Positions 1 through 7,543 of a stretch of 41,941 nt of DNA are shown here, in pieces. The position numbers and the translations under genes were made by a program. The DNA is taken from positions 1 to 41,941 of the forward strand of contig JBJSXF010000178.1 of assembly GCA_046086225.1 (NCBI GenBank), written 5' to 3'. Each line of letters starts with the position of its first letter. The first letter of the stretch is position 1. The notes under the pieces were generated by a model. It searched no databases and was not told the origin of the DNA. It worked only from the letters and a program-made list of their open reading frames with translations. The stretch comes from JBJSXF01 sp046086225 (lineage in GTDB: Bacteria; Actinomycetota; Acidimicrobiia; IMCC26256; PALSA-610).

Positions 1-884
1 CGGTCTTCCATGCCGGCTTCCGACATGCGGTCATCCGCGCGCGTTGCGCCGCGTTCGGTCACTCGCGCAACTGCCGTCTCGGCGATGATGTCGGCAACGC
101 TGGCTGCGCTCGACTCGATCGCCGCCGTGCAGGTGGCGTCACCGACCGTGCGGTAGCGCACCATCATTTCCACGACCTCTTCGTCGGGGCCGGGCTGCAG
201 GTGCTCGGTGACCGCCATCAGCATGCCGTCGCGCCGGAACACCGATCGGGAATGCGCGTAGTAGATCGACGGCAGCTCGATCCGCTCGTCGGCGATGTAC
301 TGCCAGATGTCGAGTTCGGTCCAGTTGGAGAGCGGGAACACCCGGATGTGCTCGCCCTTCTTGTGGCGACCGTTGTAGAGGCTCCAGATCTCGGGCCGCT
401 GGTTCTTCGGGTCCCACTGGCCGAAGTCGTCGCGGAACGAGAAGAAGCGCTCCTTGGCCCGGGCCTTCTCCTCGTCGCGGCGGGCACCGCCCATCACGGC
501 ATCGAATCCGTGCTCGGTGATCGCGTCGAGGAGCGTGGTGGTCTGGAGCCGGTTGCGCGACGCCCGGGGCCCGGTCTCCTCGGCAACTCGCCCGGCATCG
601 ATCGATGCCTGCACGGAGGCGACGACGAGGTTGACGCCGAGGCGCTCGACCGAGGAGTCGCGGAAGTCGATCACCTCGGGGAAGTTGTGACCGGTGTCGA
701 CGTGCATGACCGGGAAGGGCAGGCGGGCAGGCCAGAACGCCTTCTTGGCCGCGTGGAGCATCACGACGCTGTCCTTGCCACCCGAGAAGAGCAGCACGGG
801 CCGCTCGAACTCGGCCGCGACCTCGCGGATGAGGTGGATCGACTCCGATTCGAGGGCGTCGAGGTGCGAGATGACTCGGGTCAT
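1..884 (-). CDS. cysD: Sulfate adenylyltransferase subunit 2 (CysD), 3' end cut by window edge
   Basis: Small catalytic subunit of ATP sulfurylase; with the GTPase CysN it makes adenosine 5'-phosphosulfate (APS) from sulfate and ATP. Translation from ATG 884 gives 294 codons. It begins MTRVISHLDALESESIHLIR, followed by a PP-loop SGGKDS near residue 37, the HVDTGHNFPE segment and the RRDEEKARAKER segment typical of the family. The last visible residues (MSEAGMEDR) match the start of the usual CysD C-terminus, so only a few residues lie outside the window. It is the third gene of a sir-cysH-cysD unit, 39 bp after cysH. CysN would be expected just beyond the edge. The frame is open throughout with no lesion. 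Confidence 0.95.
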   Translation of the reverse strand, partial: MTRVISHLDALESESIHLIREVAAEFERPVLLFSGGKDSVVMLHAAKKAFWPARLPFPVMHVDTGHNFPEVIDFRDSSVERLGVNLVVASVQASIDAGRVAEETGPRASRNRLQTTTLLDAITEHGFDAVMGGARRDEEKARAKERFFSFRDDFGQWDPKNQRPEIWSLYNGRHKKGEHIRVFPLSNWTELDIWQYIADERIELPSIYYAHSRSVFRRDGMLMAVTEHLQPGPDEEVVEMMVRYRTVGDATCTAAIESSAASVADIIAETAVARVTERGATRADDRMSEAGMED

Positions 885-923
885 GGGGCGGGCGGCCTCC
901 GGTGGTCGGGTTGGGTGGGCCGG

Positions 924-1640
924 TCAGCCCTGCGTCGGCCAGCCGTGCAGGCCGCACTCCATCTTGCCCGCTCCTGACCACCGACCCGAGCGCGGATCGT
1001 CACCGGGGGCGACGGGGCGGGTGCAGGGCCAGCAGCCGATCGAAGGGTACCCGTGGGCGGCGAGTGGGTGCTCGGGGAGGTCGTGGTCGCGCTTGTATGC
1101 CGCGATGTCGGCGTCGGTCCAGGCCGCGAGCGGATTCACCTTCACGATGCCCCGGCCCACGTCGAGGTGCGCGACCGGCGCCGCAGTCCGGGTCGGGGCC
1201 TCGGCCCGCCGCAAGCCGGTGACCCACGCATGGCGCCCGCTGAGGGCTCGGGCGAGGGGCTCGACCTTGCGCATGGCGCAGCACTCGTCGGGGTTCGACT
1301 GCCAGAGGTCGTCGGCCGCGGCGAGCGGACGCATGACCGTGAGGCTCAGGTCGTAGCGCTCGCGCATCCGCTCGACGTACCAGAGCGTCTCGGCGAAGTG
1401 GTACTGGGTGTCGAGGAACACCACCTCGATCCCGGGTGCGGCCTTGGCCGCGAGATCGACGAGCACGCAGTCCTGGAACGATGCGGCGAGGACGACGCCC
1501 GCGCCGAAGCGCTCGTGGGCCCAGCGGATGGCGGCGGAGGCCGGCTTGCGCTCCAGCTCGGCGGCGACGGCGGCCAGCTCGGCCAGGTCGATGTCGACGA
1601 GGGGGCCGCCGGTGCCGACCTCGGGGTCGATGACGCTCAC
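924..1640 (-). CDS. cysH: Phosphoadenylyl/adenylyl-sulfate reductase, iron-sulfur type (CysH)
   Basis: Thioredoxin-dependent reduction of APS (or PAPS) to sulfite. The 238-residue protein has the nucleotide-binding region near residues 50-60, the paired cysteines C120-C121 (ECCAMRKVEPL) and the C203-x2-C206 pair (IGCWPC), which together bind a [4Fe-4S] cluster in the APS-type enzymes. It also has the C-terminal catalytic motif ECGLH with C229. The four cluster cysteines favour APS over PAPS as substrate, as in mycobacterial CysH. The GTG start at 1640 lies 7 nt after the sir stop. The frame is open upstream inside sir, but that extension is low-complexity and unrelated to the family. The gene is probably co-transcribed with sir and cysD. 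Confidence 0.93.
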   Translation of the reverse strand: MSVIDPEVGTGGPLVDIDLAELAAVAAELERKPASAAIRWAHERFGAGVVLAASFQDCVLVDLAAKAAPGIEVVFLDTQYHFAETLWYVERMRERYDLSLTVMRPLAAADDLWQSNPDECCAMRKVEPLARALSGRHAWVTGLRRAEAPTRTAAPVAHLDVGRGIVKVNPLAAWTDADIAAYKRDHDLPEHPLAAHGYPSIGCWPCTRPVAPGDDPRSGRWSGAGKMECGLHGWPTQG

Positions 1641-1647
1641 GCTCGGC

Positions 1648-3444
1648 TCACGTCGCGGCGCATTCGCCGTCGCCCACGTCGGCGACGTAGGGCCCGGTTT
1701 CGTCGTAGTCGACGAAGAAGTCGGGCCCGGCTTCGGGGGTCGGGAAGATGTCGAGCTCGGCGAGGGTCGCACCCACCGCTTCGGCGCCGCCCGCACGGGT
1801 CAGCCACGCCGGGAACGACTCGCCGGCGGAGCGCTCTTCGTTGAACCGGCGCACCACCCGCACGACGGCCTCGGGCGCGTTCTTGGCCGGCACCTTCGTG
1901 GCCTTCTCGCCGAACTCCACCTGGGTCTCGCCGAGGTGGCCGCCGAGGAGCATCTGGTAGCCGGGGGCGGCGCGCCCGTGGGCCCGGCGCTCCAGGCCGA
2001 AGAACCCGATGTCGGAGATGTGGTGCTGTCCGCAGCTGTTGGTGCAGCCCGAGATGTTGACCCGGATCCCGCCGACCTCGGCCAGACCCTCCTCTTCGAG
2101 CGCGTCGCCGATGGCCGCCGCGAGCCCGCGCGACTGGGTGACCGCGAGGTTGCAGGTGTCGGCGCCCGGGCAGCTCACGACGTCACGGGCGAGTTCGGCA
2201 CCCGGTTCGGCCATCCCGGCGTCGGCGAGCCGGTCGTGGAGCGCTCGGAGGTCGGCTTCGGCCACCCCCCGCAGGGCGAAGTTCTGCCGGTTGGTGATGC
2301 GGATCTCGAGTGCGAAGTCGCGCTGGATGTCGGCGAGTGCCCGGAACTGCTCGGCGGTGACGTCGCCGAGGCGCGAGTACGCGATCGCGCTCACCGTGCC
2401 GTCGGCCCGGCCCCGCACGACGTTGGCTTCGACCCAGCGGTCGTAGGGGTCGGTGGCGAGGAGGCGCACCGGTTCGCCGGGCTTGCCGAGCACCGTGGCA
2501 CCGTCGGTGCCGCCGGCCGGCGCATCGCCCGCCGCGAGCACGGCGGCGGGGATGCCGCCCGGCCAGTCGCGAGCCCCGCGGAGGAGCTTGCGCTCCTTCA
2601 GGATGCGCTGCCGCAGTTCGTCGACCCCGTCCTCGAACGTGTCGACGAGCCACTTCATGCGGGCTCGGATCTTGTTGTCGCGGTTGCCGTAGTGGTCGAA
2701 GGTGCGCAGGCACGCGTAGATCGTGGGCATGAGGTCCTCACGGGCGGTGAAGTCCTCGAGTGCCTGGGCCGGGTGGGGGTTGGCTCCGAGCCCGCCGGCC
2801 ACGAACACACGGAATCCGGCCTCGGTGGTGCCGTCGGGCCGGGTGCGGGTGACCGCAACGACGCCGACGTCGTTGAACATCGCCTGGCCGCAGTCGGTGG
2901 CGCAGCCCGAGAAGTTGACCTTGAACTTGCGGGGGAGGCGCTGGCCGTAGGGGTGCCGCAGCAGGAAGTCGGCCGTGGCTTGCGCCCAAGGCGTGATGTC
3001 GAGCACCTCCTGCGGGCAGGCGCCGGCGAGGTGGCAGCCCATGACGTTGCGCACGGTGTCGCCGCAGGCCTCGCGGGTCGTGGCGTCGACCGCAGCGATG
3101 AGCCGCAGGACGGCCGGGGTCTGCTCGAGGGGAACGAAGTGGAACTGCACGTTCTGCCGGGTCGTGAGGTGACCCCAGCCCCGGGAGTGCTCCTCGGCGA
3201 TGTGGGCGTACATCTCGAGCTGGTCGGGGCTCACCCGGCCGTGCGGGATCTTCACCCGGATCATCTGGTTGTGGCCGCCCTGGCGCTGTCCGTAGATGCC
3301 GTGGTTGAGGCGGAACACCCGGAACGCGTCCTCGTCGACGCGACCGTCGAGGTACTCGGCGAGGGTGCGCTCGTAGATCTCGAGCTCCTCGGAGACCACC
3401 GGGTCGAGGCTGCGGGCGGTGAGATCGGCGACGTCGATGGCCAT
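1648..3444 (-). CDS. sir: Ferredoxin-type nitrite/sulfite reductase (siroheme, [4Fe-4S])
   Basis: Six-electron reduction of sulfite to sulfide, or possibly nitrite to ammonia; the cysH-cysD neighbours argue for sulfite. The 598-residue protein is a tandem duplication. Half one carries TTRQNVQFH (about 94-102), PRKFK (171-175) and cysteines C137, C143, C181, C185. Half two carries RITNRQNFALRG (382-393) and cysteines C425, C431, C467, C471 (SCPGADTC, GCTNSCG), the expected cluster/siroheme ligands. Unusually, the first half also keeps a complete CX5C...CX3C set. The start ATG 3444 (MAIDVADL) is preceded by GGAG with a 6-nt spacer. Upstream in-frame codons lack family similarity. It is the first gene of the sulfate operon. 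Confidence 0.93.
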   Translation of the reverse strand: MAIDVADLTARSLDPVVSEELEIYERTLAEYLDGRVDEDAFRVFRLNHGIYGQRQGGHNQMIRVKIPHGRVSPDQLEMYAHIAEEHSRGWGHLTTRQNVQFHFVPLEQTPAVLRLIAAVDATTREACGDTVRNVMGCHLAGACPQEVLDITPWAQATADFLLRHPYGQRLPRKFKVNFSGCATDCGQAMFNDVGVVAVTRTRPDGTTEAGFRVFVAGGLGANPHPAQALEDFTAREDLMPTIYACLRTFDHYGNRDNKIRARMKWLVDTFEDGVDELRQRILKERKLLRGARDWPGGIPAAVLAAGDAPAGGTDGATVLGKPGEPVRLLATDPYDRWVEANVVRGRADGTVSAIAYSRLGDVTAEQFRALADIQRDFALEIRITNRQNFALRGVAEADLRALHDRLADAGMAEPGAELARDVVSCPGADTCNLAVTQSRGLAAAIGDALEEEGLAEVGGIRVNISGCTNSCGQHHISDIGFFGLERRAHGRAAPGYQMLLGGHLGETQVEFGEKATKVPAKNAPEAVVRVVRRFNEERSAGESFPAWLTRAGGAEAVGATLAELDIFPTPEAGPDFFVDYDETGPYVADVGDGECAAT

Positions 3445-3616
3445 GGCGCGCTCCGGGGGAGAGGAGCCGACGGGAGTCCGCCGGTCGGAACCGCACGGTA
3501 CCGGAGCCCGGGGCCAAATACCAGCGGACAGGTCAGATTTCGGTCCGGTGTCCCGAGCGCAGATCTTGCGCTCCGCCCCGCCGGTCGGGAAGCGACCCGT
3601 CGGTAGCCTCGCCGCC
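3445..3616. promoter_or_regulatory. Divergent sir / proS promoter region
   Basis: This 172-bp spacer holds the start signals of the sulfate operon (minus) and proS (plus). A perfect 7-bp inverted repeat, GAGCGCA / TGCGCTC with a 5-nt spacer, lies at 3555-3573 and could be an operator or a small hairpin. On the minus strand TACCGT (3500-3495) is a possible -10 about 50 nt before sir, but no convincing -35 is visible. No cysteine or sulfur regulator site is recognised. Confidence 0.4.
3604..3609 (+). promoter_or_regulatory. -10 box of proS (leaderless type)
   Basis: TAGCCT followed by 7 nt and then ATG 3617. This spacing places the transcription start at or next to the A of the ATG, as in actinobacterial leaderless mRNAs. 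There is no Shine-Dalgarno before the ATG, which fits. Confidence 0.55.
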
Positions 3617-5299
3617 ATGCGCATGTCCGAGCTCTTCCTCCGCACGCTGCGCGACGACCCGGCCGACGCCGAGGTCGACAGCCACCGCCTCCTCGTGCGG
3701 GCGGGCTACATCCGTCGGGTCTCGGCCGGGATCTACGCCTGGCTGCCGCTCGGTCACCGGGTGCTGCGGCGGGTGAGCGAGATCGTGCGTCAGGAGATGG
3801 ACCGGGCCGGGGCCCAGGAGCTGCTCCTCCCGATCGCCCAGCCGCTCGAGCTGTGGGCCCGTACCGGCCGGGACGTCGCCTACGGGCCGCTCATGTTCCG
3901 GCTCGAGGACCGCAAGGAGACCGGCTACTGCCTCTCGCCCACGGCCGAGGAGTCGGTGACCGCCCTCGTCGCCCAGGAGTACGGCTCGTACCGCGACCTG
4001 CCGGTCAACCTGTACCAGATCAACTGGAAGTACCGCGACGAGCTCCGCCCGCGCTTCGGCCTGCTCCGGGCGCGTGAGTTCCTCATGAAGGACGCCTACT
4101 CCTTCGACCTCGACGCCACCGGGATGCAGCACACCTACGAGCGCATGTACGAGGCGTACTGCCGGGTCTTCGAGCGCTGCGGGCTCACCTTCCGGGCCGT
4201 CGAGGCCCAGTCGGGCGAGATCGGCGGCTCGGAGAGCAGGGAGTTCATGGCGGTCGCGGCCATCGGCGAGGACGACTTCGTCTGGTGCCCCGACTGCGAC
4301 TACGCCGCGAACGTCGAGGCCGCCCGGCGCGCCGGCGGCGACGAAGGCGGAGCACCGGTCGGTGAGATGCCCGCGATGACCGAGGTGGCGACCCCCGATC
4401 TCCCGGGCATCGCCGACGTCTCGGCGGCGCTCGGCGCGACACCGGCCGAGCTGCTCAAGTGCATCGCCTTCGAGGCCGACGGCGAGCTCGGCCTGGCTGT
4501 CGTCCCCGGCGATCGCGAGGTCAACGAGCACGCCCTCGCCGCCGCGTGCGCGCCCCGCACCGTCCGACTGCTCGACGACGAGGCATTCGCCCGCCGACCC
4601 GATCTCCCGAAGGGTTACATCGGTCCGCACTTCTCCGGTGCGGCGTTCGTCGTCGCCGATCCGGCGGTCCGGGCCGGCACCGGATGGATCACGGGCGCGA
4701 ACCGCGTCGACCACCACGTGCGCGACGCGGTACTCGGGCGAGACTTCTCGGTCGACGTCTGGGCCGATCTCGCGACCGTCGTGCCCGGGGATGCCTGTCC
4801 GCGTTGCGGCGGCGCGCTCCGCATCGACCGGGGCATCGAGGTCGGTCACGTCTTCCAGCTCGGCACGAAGTACTCCGAGGCGCTCGACGCCCGCTACACC
4901 GACGCAGCGGGTGACCAGCACCCCATGGTGATGGGCTGCTACGGCATCGGCGTCTCGCGAGTCCTCGCCGCCATCGTCGAGGAGCACCACGACGAGGCGG
5001 GTCTCGCCTGGCCCGAGGCGGTGGCGCCCTACGACGTGCACCTCATCGTGGTTCCCGGTCGGGGCGAGCATGCGGCGACGGTGATCGCCCAAGCCGAGCG
5101 GCTCTACGAGCAGCTGCGGGCCGAGGGGCAGGAGGTGCTCCTCGACGACCGGGACGTCAGCCCCGGCGTGAAGTTCGCCGACGCCGATCTGCTCGGCGTT
5201 CCCGTTCAGCTCGTGGTGGGGGCCAAGGGCGTCGCCCGGGGGGTCGTCGAGCGCAAGATCCGGGCCACCGGGGTCCGCGACGAGGTGCCGCTCGCCTGA
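3617..5299 (+). CDS. proS: Prolyl-tRNA synthetase, bacterial type with editing domain
   Basis: Charges tRNA-Pro with proline. The 560-residue length fits the bacterial form. The N-terminal catalytic part contains the class II motifs (SAGIYAWLPLG near residue 37, YRDELRPRFGLLRAREFLMKD around 137-157). The central YbaK-like insertion, which edits Ala-tRNA-Pro, spans about 225-385 and is framed by two CxxC pairs (C224/C227 and C394/C397). Motif 3, GIGVSR, is near residue 443, and the anticodon-binding domain follows to the end. ATG 3617 gives MRMSELFLRT; ATG 3623 two codons later is an alternative. The upstream TAGCCT box argues for leaderless translation from 3617. Confidence 0.96.
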   Translation: MRMSELFLRTLRDDPADAEVDSHRLLVRAGYIRRVSAGIYAWLPLGHRVLRRVSEIVRQEMDRAGAQELLLPIAQPLELWARTGRDVAYGPLMFRLEDRKETGYCLSPTAEESVTALVAQEYGSYRDLPVNLYQINWKYRDELRPRFGLLRAREFLMKDAYSFDLDATGMQHTYERMYEAYCRVFERCGLTFRAVEAQSGEIGGSESREFMAVAAIGEDDFVWCPDCDYAANVEAARRAGGDEGGAPVGEMPAMTEVATPDLPGIADVSAALGATPAELLKCIAFEADGELGLAVVPGDREVNEHALAAACAPRTVRLLDDEAFARRPDLPKGYIGPHFSGAAFVVADPAVRAGTGWITGANRVDHHVRDAVLGRDFSVDVWADLATVVPGDACPRCGGALRIDRGIEVGHVFQLGTKYSEALDARYTDAAGDQHPMVMGCYGIGVSRVLAAIVEEHHDEAGLAWPEAVAPYDVHLIVVPGRGEHAATVIAQAERLYEQLRAEGQEVLLDDRDVSPGVKFADADLLGVPVQLVVGAKGVARGVVERKIRATGVRDEVPLA

Positions 5300-5354
5300 T
5301 CCCGGAGCTCCGAGGCATTCCACCCGGCGGGCGGGGACACGTGGGCGGGTGCGC

Positions 5355-5360
5355 TATGAT
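5355..5360 (+). promoter_or_regulatory. -10 box of the rimP-nusA operon
   Basis: TATGAT, five of six matches to the consensus, in otherwise very GC-rich DNA. A weak GGGACA (5334-5339) lies 15 bp upstream as a possible -35. The predicted RNA start is near 5367, so the RNA would run straight through the hairpin at 5382-5397 and the terminator at 5404-5430 before reaching rimP. Confidence 0.6.
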
Positions 5361-5381
5361 CTCCCCCCGAAGTGCCGGGTG

Positions 5382-5397
5382 CCCCCGCCGTCGGGGG
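5382..5397 (+). promoter_or_regulatory. First leader hairpin upstream of rimP
   Basis: CCCCCG, loop CCGT, CGGGGG: a perfect 6-bp GC-only stem six bases before the terminator stem. It may act as an upstream leader structure or pause hairpin. Confidence 0.5.
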
Positions 5398-5403
5398 TAG
5401 GGG

Positions 5404-5430
5404 AACGTGGGCCCGAGGCCCACGTTTTTT
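5404..5430 (+). terminator. Rho-independent terminator inside the rimP-nusA leader
   Basis: Perfect 10-bp stem AACGTGGGCC / GGCCCACGTT with a CGA loop, followed by an uninterrupted T run to 5430. It is the only classical U-tract terminator seen in the window. It lies between the TATGAT promoter and the rimP start, so it must be bypassed for operon expression or must end a short leader RNA of about 65 nt. It is too far from proS (105 bp past the stop, beyond a promoter) to be simply the proS terminator, although it could also serve that gene. Confidence 0.8.
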
Positions 5431-5468
5431 CTTGACAGCCGGGGACGGGCCGCGAGGAGGCCGGAGCG

Positions 5469-5996
5469 ATGAGCACGAGTGGCGACGAGGCGAGGGCCGA
5501 CGCGGTCCGAACCGCGGTCGAACCCGTCCTCGCCGCGCTCGGGTTCGCCTGTTACGACGTCGAGATCGCCGGCGGCGCGTCCGCCCGCACCCTGCGGGTG
5601 ACCGTCACCCGGGAGGGTGGCGTCGATCTCGAGGCCATCACCGAGGCCACTCGGGCCGTCTCGCCCGTCATCGACGAGATCGACGTGATCGGCGACGCCT
5701 ACACCCTCGAGGTCAGCAGCCCGGGGCTCGAGCGCCCGTTGCGCCGACCCGAGCACTACGCCGGGGCCCGGGGCGCCGAGGTCACGCTCAAGGTCCGGGT
5801 CGACGGTTCGCTCCGGCGGATCCACGGCGTCGTCGCCGGCGCCGACGCCACCGGGGTCGAGATCCTCGATGCCGACGGCACCCGCACCCGTTACGAGTTC
5901 TCCGAGATCGACCGGGCGCGCACGGTCTTCTCGTGGGGAGCGCAGAGCCGCTCCGACCGGCCGCGCGGCACACGAAGGGGTGAGGTCAATGCGTAA
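5469..5996 (+). CDS. rimP: Ribosome maturation factor RimP
   Basis: Assembly factor for the 30S subunit. The 175-residue protein has the N-terminal alpha/beta domain (about 1-85; LEVSSPGLERPLRRPEHY is the family signature near 79-96) and a C-terminal SH3-like domain (about 100-160). The start ATG 5469 is preceded by AGGAGG (5455-5460) at good spacing. The stop overlaps the nusA start by 8 bp, so the two are translationally coupled. It is the first gene of the classical rimP-nusA-ylxR-infB operon. Confidence 0.95.
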   Translation: MSTSGDEARADAVRTAVEPVLAALGFACYDVEIAGGASARTLRVTVTREGGVDLEAITEATRAVSPVIDEIDVIGDAYTLEVSSPGLERPLRRPEHYAGARGAEVTLKVRVDGSLRRIHGVVAGADATGVEILDADGTRTRYEFSEIDRARTVFSWGAQSRSDRPRGTRRGEVNA

Positions 5997-7275
5997 TCCC
6001 GAGATGCTCGAGGCTCTCTCCGCCCTCGCGGCCGAGAAGGGCATCTCCGAGGACATCATGCTCGAGGCGCTCGCCAACGCCCTCGTCACCGCCTACAAGC
6101 GCTCACCCGACGCGGCCGAGGAGGCGCTGGTCGAGATCGACGTCGAGACCGGCGAGATCCGGGTCATCGCCCAGGAGCTCGACGAGGAAGGCGATGTCGT
6201 CCGGGAGTGGGACGACACCCCCGACGACTTCGGGCGCATCGCGGCCCAGACTGCGAAGCAGGTGATCCTCCAGCGCATCCGCGAGGCCGAGCGCGAGATG
6301 AAGTACGAGGAGTACGCCGGCCGCGAGGGCGACATCGTCACCGGCATCATCCAGCAGACCGACGCCCGCTACACCCTGCTCGACCTCGGCCGGGTCGAAG
6401 CGCTGCTGCCCCAGGCCGAGCAGGTGCCGGGCGACCGCTACGACCACGGCGCGCGCATGAAGGCGTACATCGTCGAGGTCCGCAAGACGGCGAAGGGCCC
6501 GCAGATCGTGGTGTCCCGCACCCACCCCGGCCTCGTGAAGCGGCTGTTCGAGCTCGAGGTGCCCGAGCTCCTCGACGGGGTCGTGGAGATCAAGGGTGTG
6601 GCCCGCGAACCCGGCCACCGCACGAAGATCGCCGTGCTGTCCCACGACGGCAACGTCGACCCGGTCGGCGCGTGCGTCGGAGCCCGGGGCATGCGCGTCC
6701 GCCAGGTCGTCACCGAGCTCCGGGGCGAGAAGGTCGACATCGTGCCGTTCAGCGACGACCATCCCGAGTTCGTGATGCGGGCCCTCGCTCCGGCCAAGGT
6801 GCGTGAGGTCCGCATCCACGAGGACACCGGCATCGCCGAGGTGATCGTCCCCGACTTCCAGCTGTCGCTCGCGATCGGCAAGGAGGGGCAGAACGCCCGC
6901 CTGGCGGCGCGGCTCACCGGCTGGCGGGTCGACATCAAGAGCGAGACCCAGCTCGCCGAGGAGGAGTCGGGCGCCGGCTACGCCGAGGGCGAGTGGGTCG
7001 AAGGCGCGGGTGGCGAGCTCATGTGGCAGCCGGCCGAAGGCGGAGAGGCGATCAGCGCCGCGGAGGCCGGCTACGGGCTCGTGCCCGGCGGCACCGTCGA
7101 GCGCGGGGCCGACGACGCCACCGAGGGTGTGACGGTCGACGCCGCCGCAGCGGCCGATGCCGTCGTCGGCGTCGATGACACCGTCGACGCGTCGCCGGCC
7201 GCCGAGGAAGCCGCCGTCCACGTCGAGGCGGAACCCGCCCCGGCCGAGGACGCCCCCGAGGAGGGCGAGCTCTGA
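5989..7275 (+). CDS. nusA: Transcription termination/antitermination factor NusA
   Basis: RNA polymerase-associated factor for pausing, termination and antitermination. The 428-residue protein has an N-terminal RNAP-binding domain (about 1-125), an S1 domain (about 130-200), and two KH domains (about 200-345) including GACVGARGMRVRQVV and the second KH loop IGKEGQNARLAARLTGW. There is no E. coli-like AR1/AR2 pair. Instead a roughly 80-residue Ala/Glu/Asp-rich tail follows, probably disordered and acidic. The ATG 5989 start (MRNPEMLEALSALAAEKG) lies inside the rimP 3' end and is preceded by a purine-rich GAAGGGGTGAGG. The attenuator-like terminator before rimP suggests possible NusA feedback, as known for the E. 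coli operon. Confidence 0.96.
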   Translation: MRNPEMLEALSALAAEKGISEDIMLEALANALVTAYKRSPDAAEEALVEIDVETGEIRVIAQELDEEGDVVREWDDTPDDFGRIAAQTAKQVILQRIREAEREMKYEEYAGREGDIVTGIIQQTDARYTLLDLGRVEALLPQAEQVPGDRYDHGARMKAYIVEVRKTAKGPQIVVSRTHPGLVKRLFELEVPELLDGVVEIKGVAREPGHRTKIAVLSHDGNVDPVGACVGARGMRVRQVVTELRGEKVDIVPFSDDHPEFVMRALAPAKVREVRIHEDTGIAEVIVPDFQLSLAIGKEGQNARLAARLTGWRVDIKSETQLAEEESGAGYAEGEWVEGAGGELMWQPAEGGEAISAAEAGYGLVPGGTVERGADDATEGVTVDAAAAADAVVGVDDTVDASPAAEEAAVHVEAEPAPAEDAPEEGEL

Positions 7276-7529
7276 GCGCACCCGTTCGCACCTGCGTCGG
7301 CTGCCGCCGGCGCGTGACGCCCGACGCGTCCTGGATTCGCCTCGCGGCGCGCCGCGGTGGCGCGATCGGCTGCGGACGCACGGCTCCGGGCCGCGGGGCC
7401 TGGGCCTGCTCCGACGCCTGTTTCGCGGCGGCGGCCGAGCGCGGGCGCTACTCGCGGGCCCTGCGTCGCCGGGTCACGGGCGCCGAGGCCTTCGCCGGGC
7501 GCGCGACACTTCACGGGAACGATCGGTAG
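7272..7529 (+). CDS. ylxR: YlxR/RnpM family RNA-binding protein, apparent CTG start
   Basis: Small nucleic-acid-binding protein encoded between nusA and infB across many bacteria; the B. subtilis member has been linked to RNase P. The visible signature is RTCVGCRRR near the N-terminus, then GRGAWACSDACF and an arginine-rich end. In frame upstream of the CVGC motif there is no ATG, GTG or TTG. The only near-cognate codon is CTG 7272, which overlaps the nusA stop as CTGA, exactly where an ATGA/GTGA overlap would be expected. The first usual codon, GTG 7314, would delete the conserved CxxC. So either a CTG start with coupling from nusA is used, or a base here is wrong. The TAG stop merges with the infB Shine-Dalgarno. 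Confidence 0.85.
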   Translation: MSAPVRTCVGCRRRVTPDASWIRLAARRGGAIGCGRTAPGRGAWACSDACFAAAAERGRYSRALRRRVTGAEAFAGRATLHGNDR

Positions 7530-7543
7530 GAGCGGACACCCCC

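Noticed and set aside
5361..5430. tRNA gene in the nusA leader, as in E. coli
   Set aside because: The region folds as two simple hairpins with a U tract; there is no cloverleaf, T-loop or CCA end.
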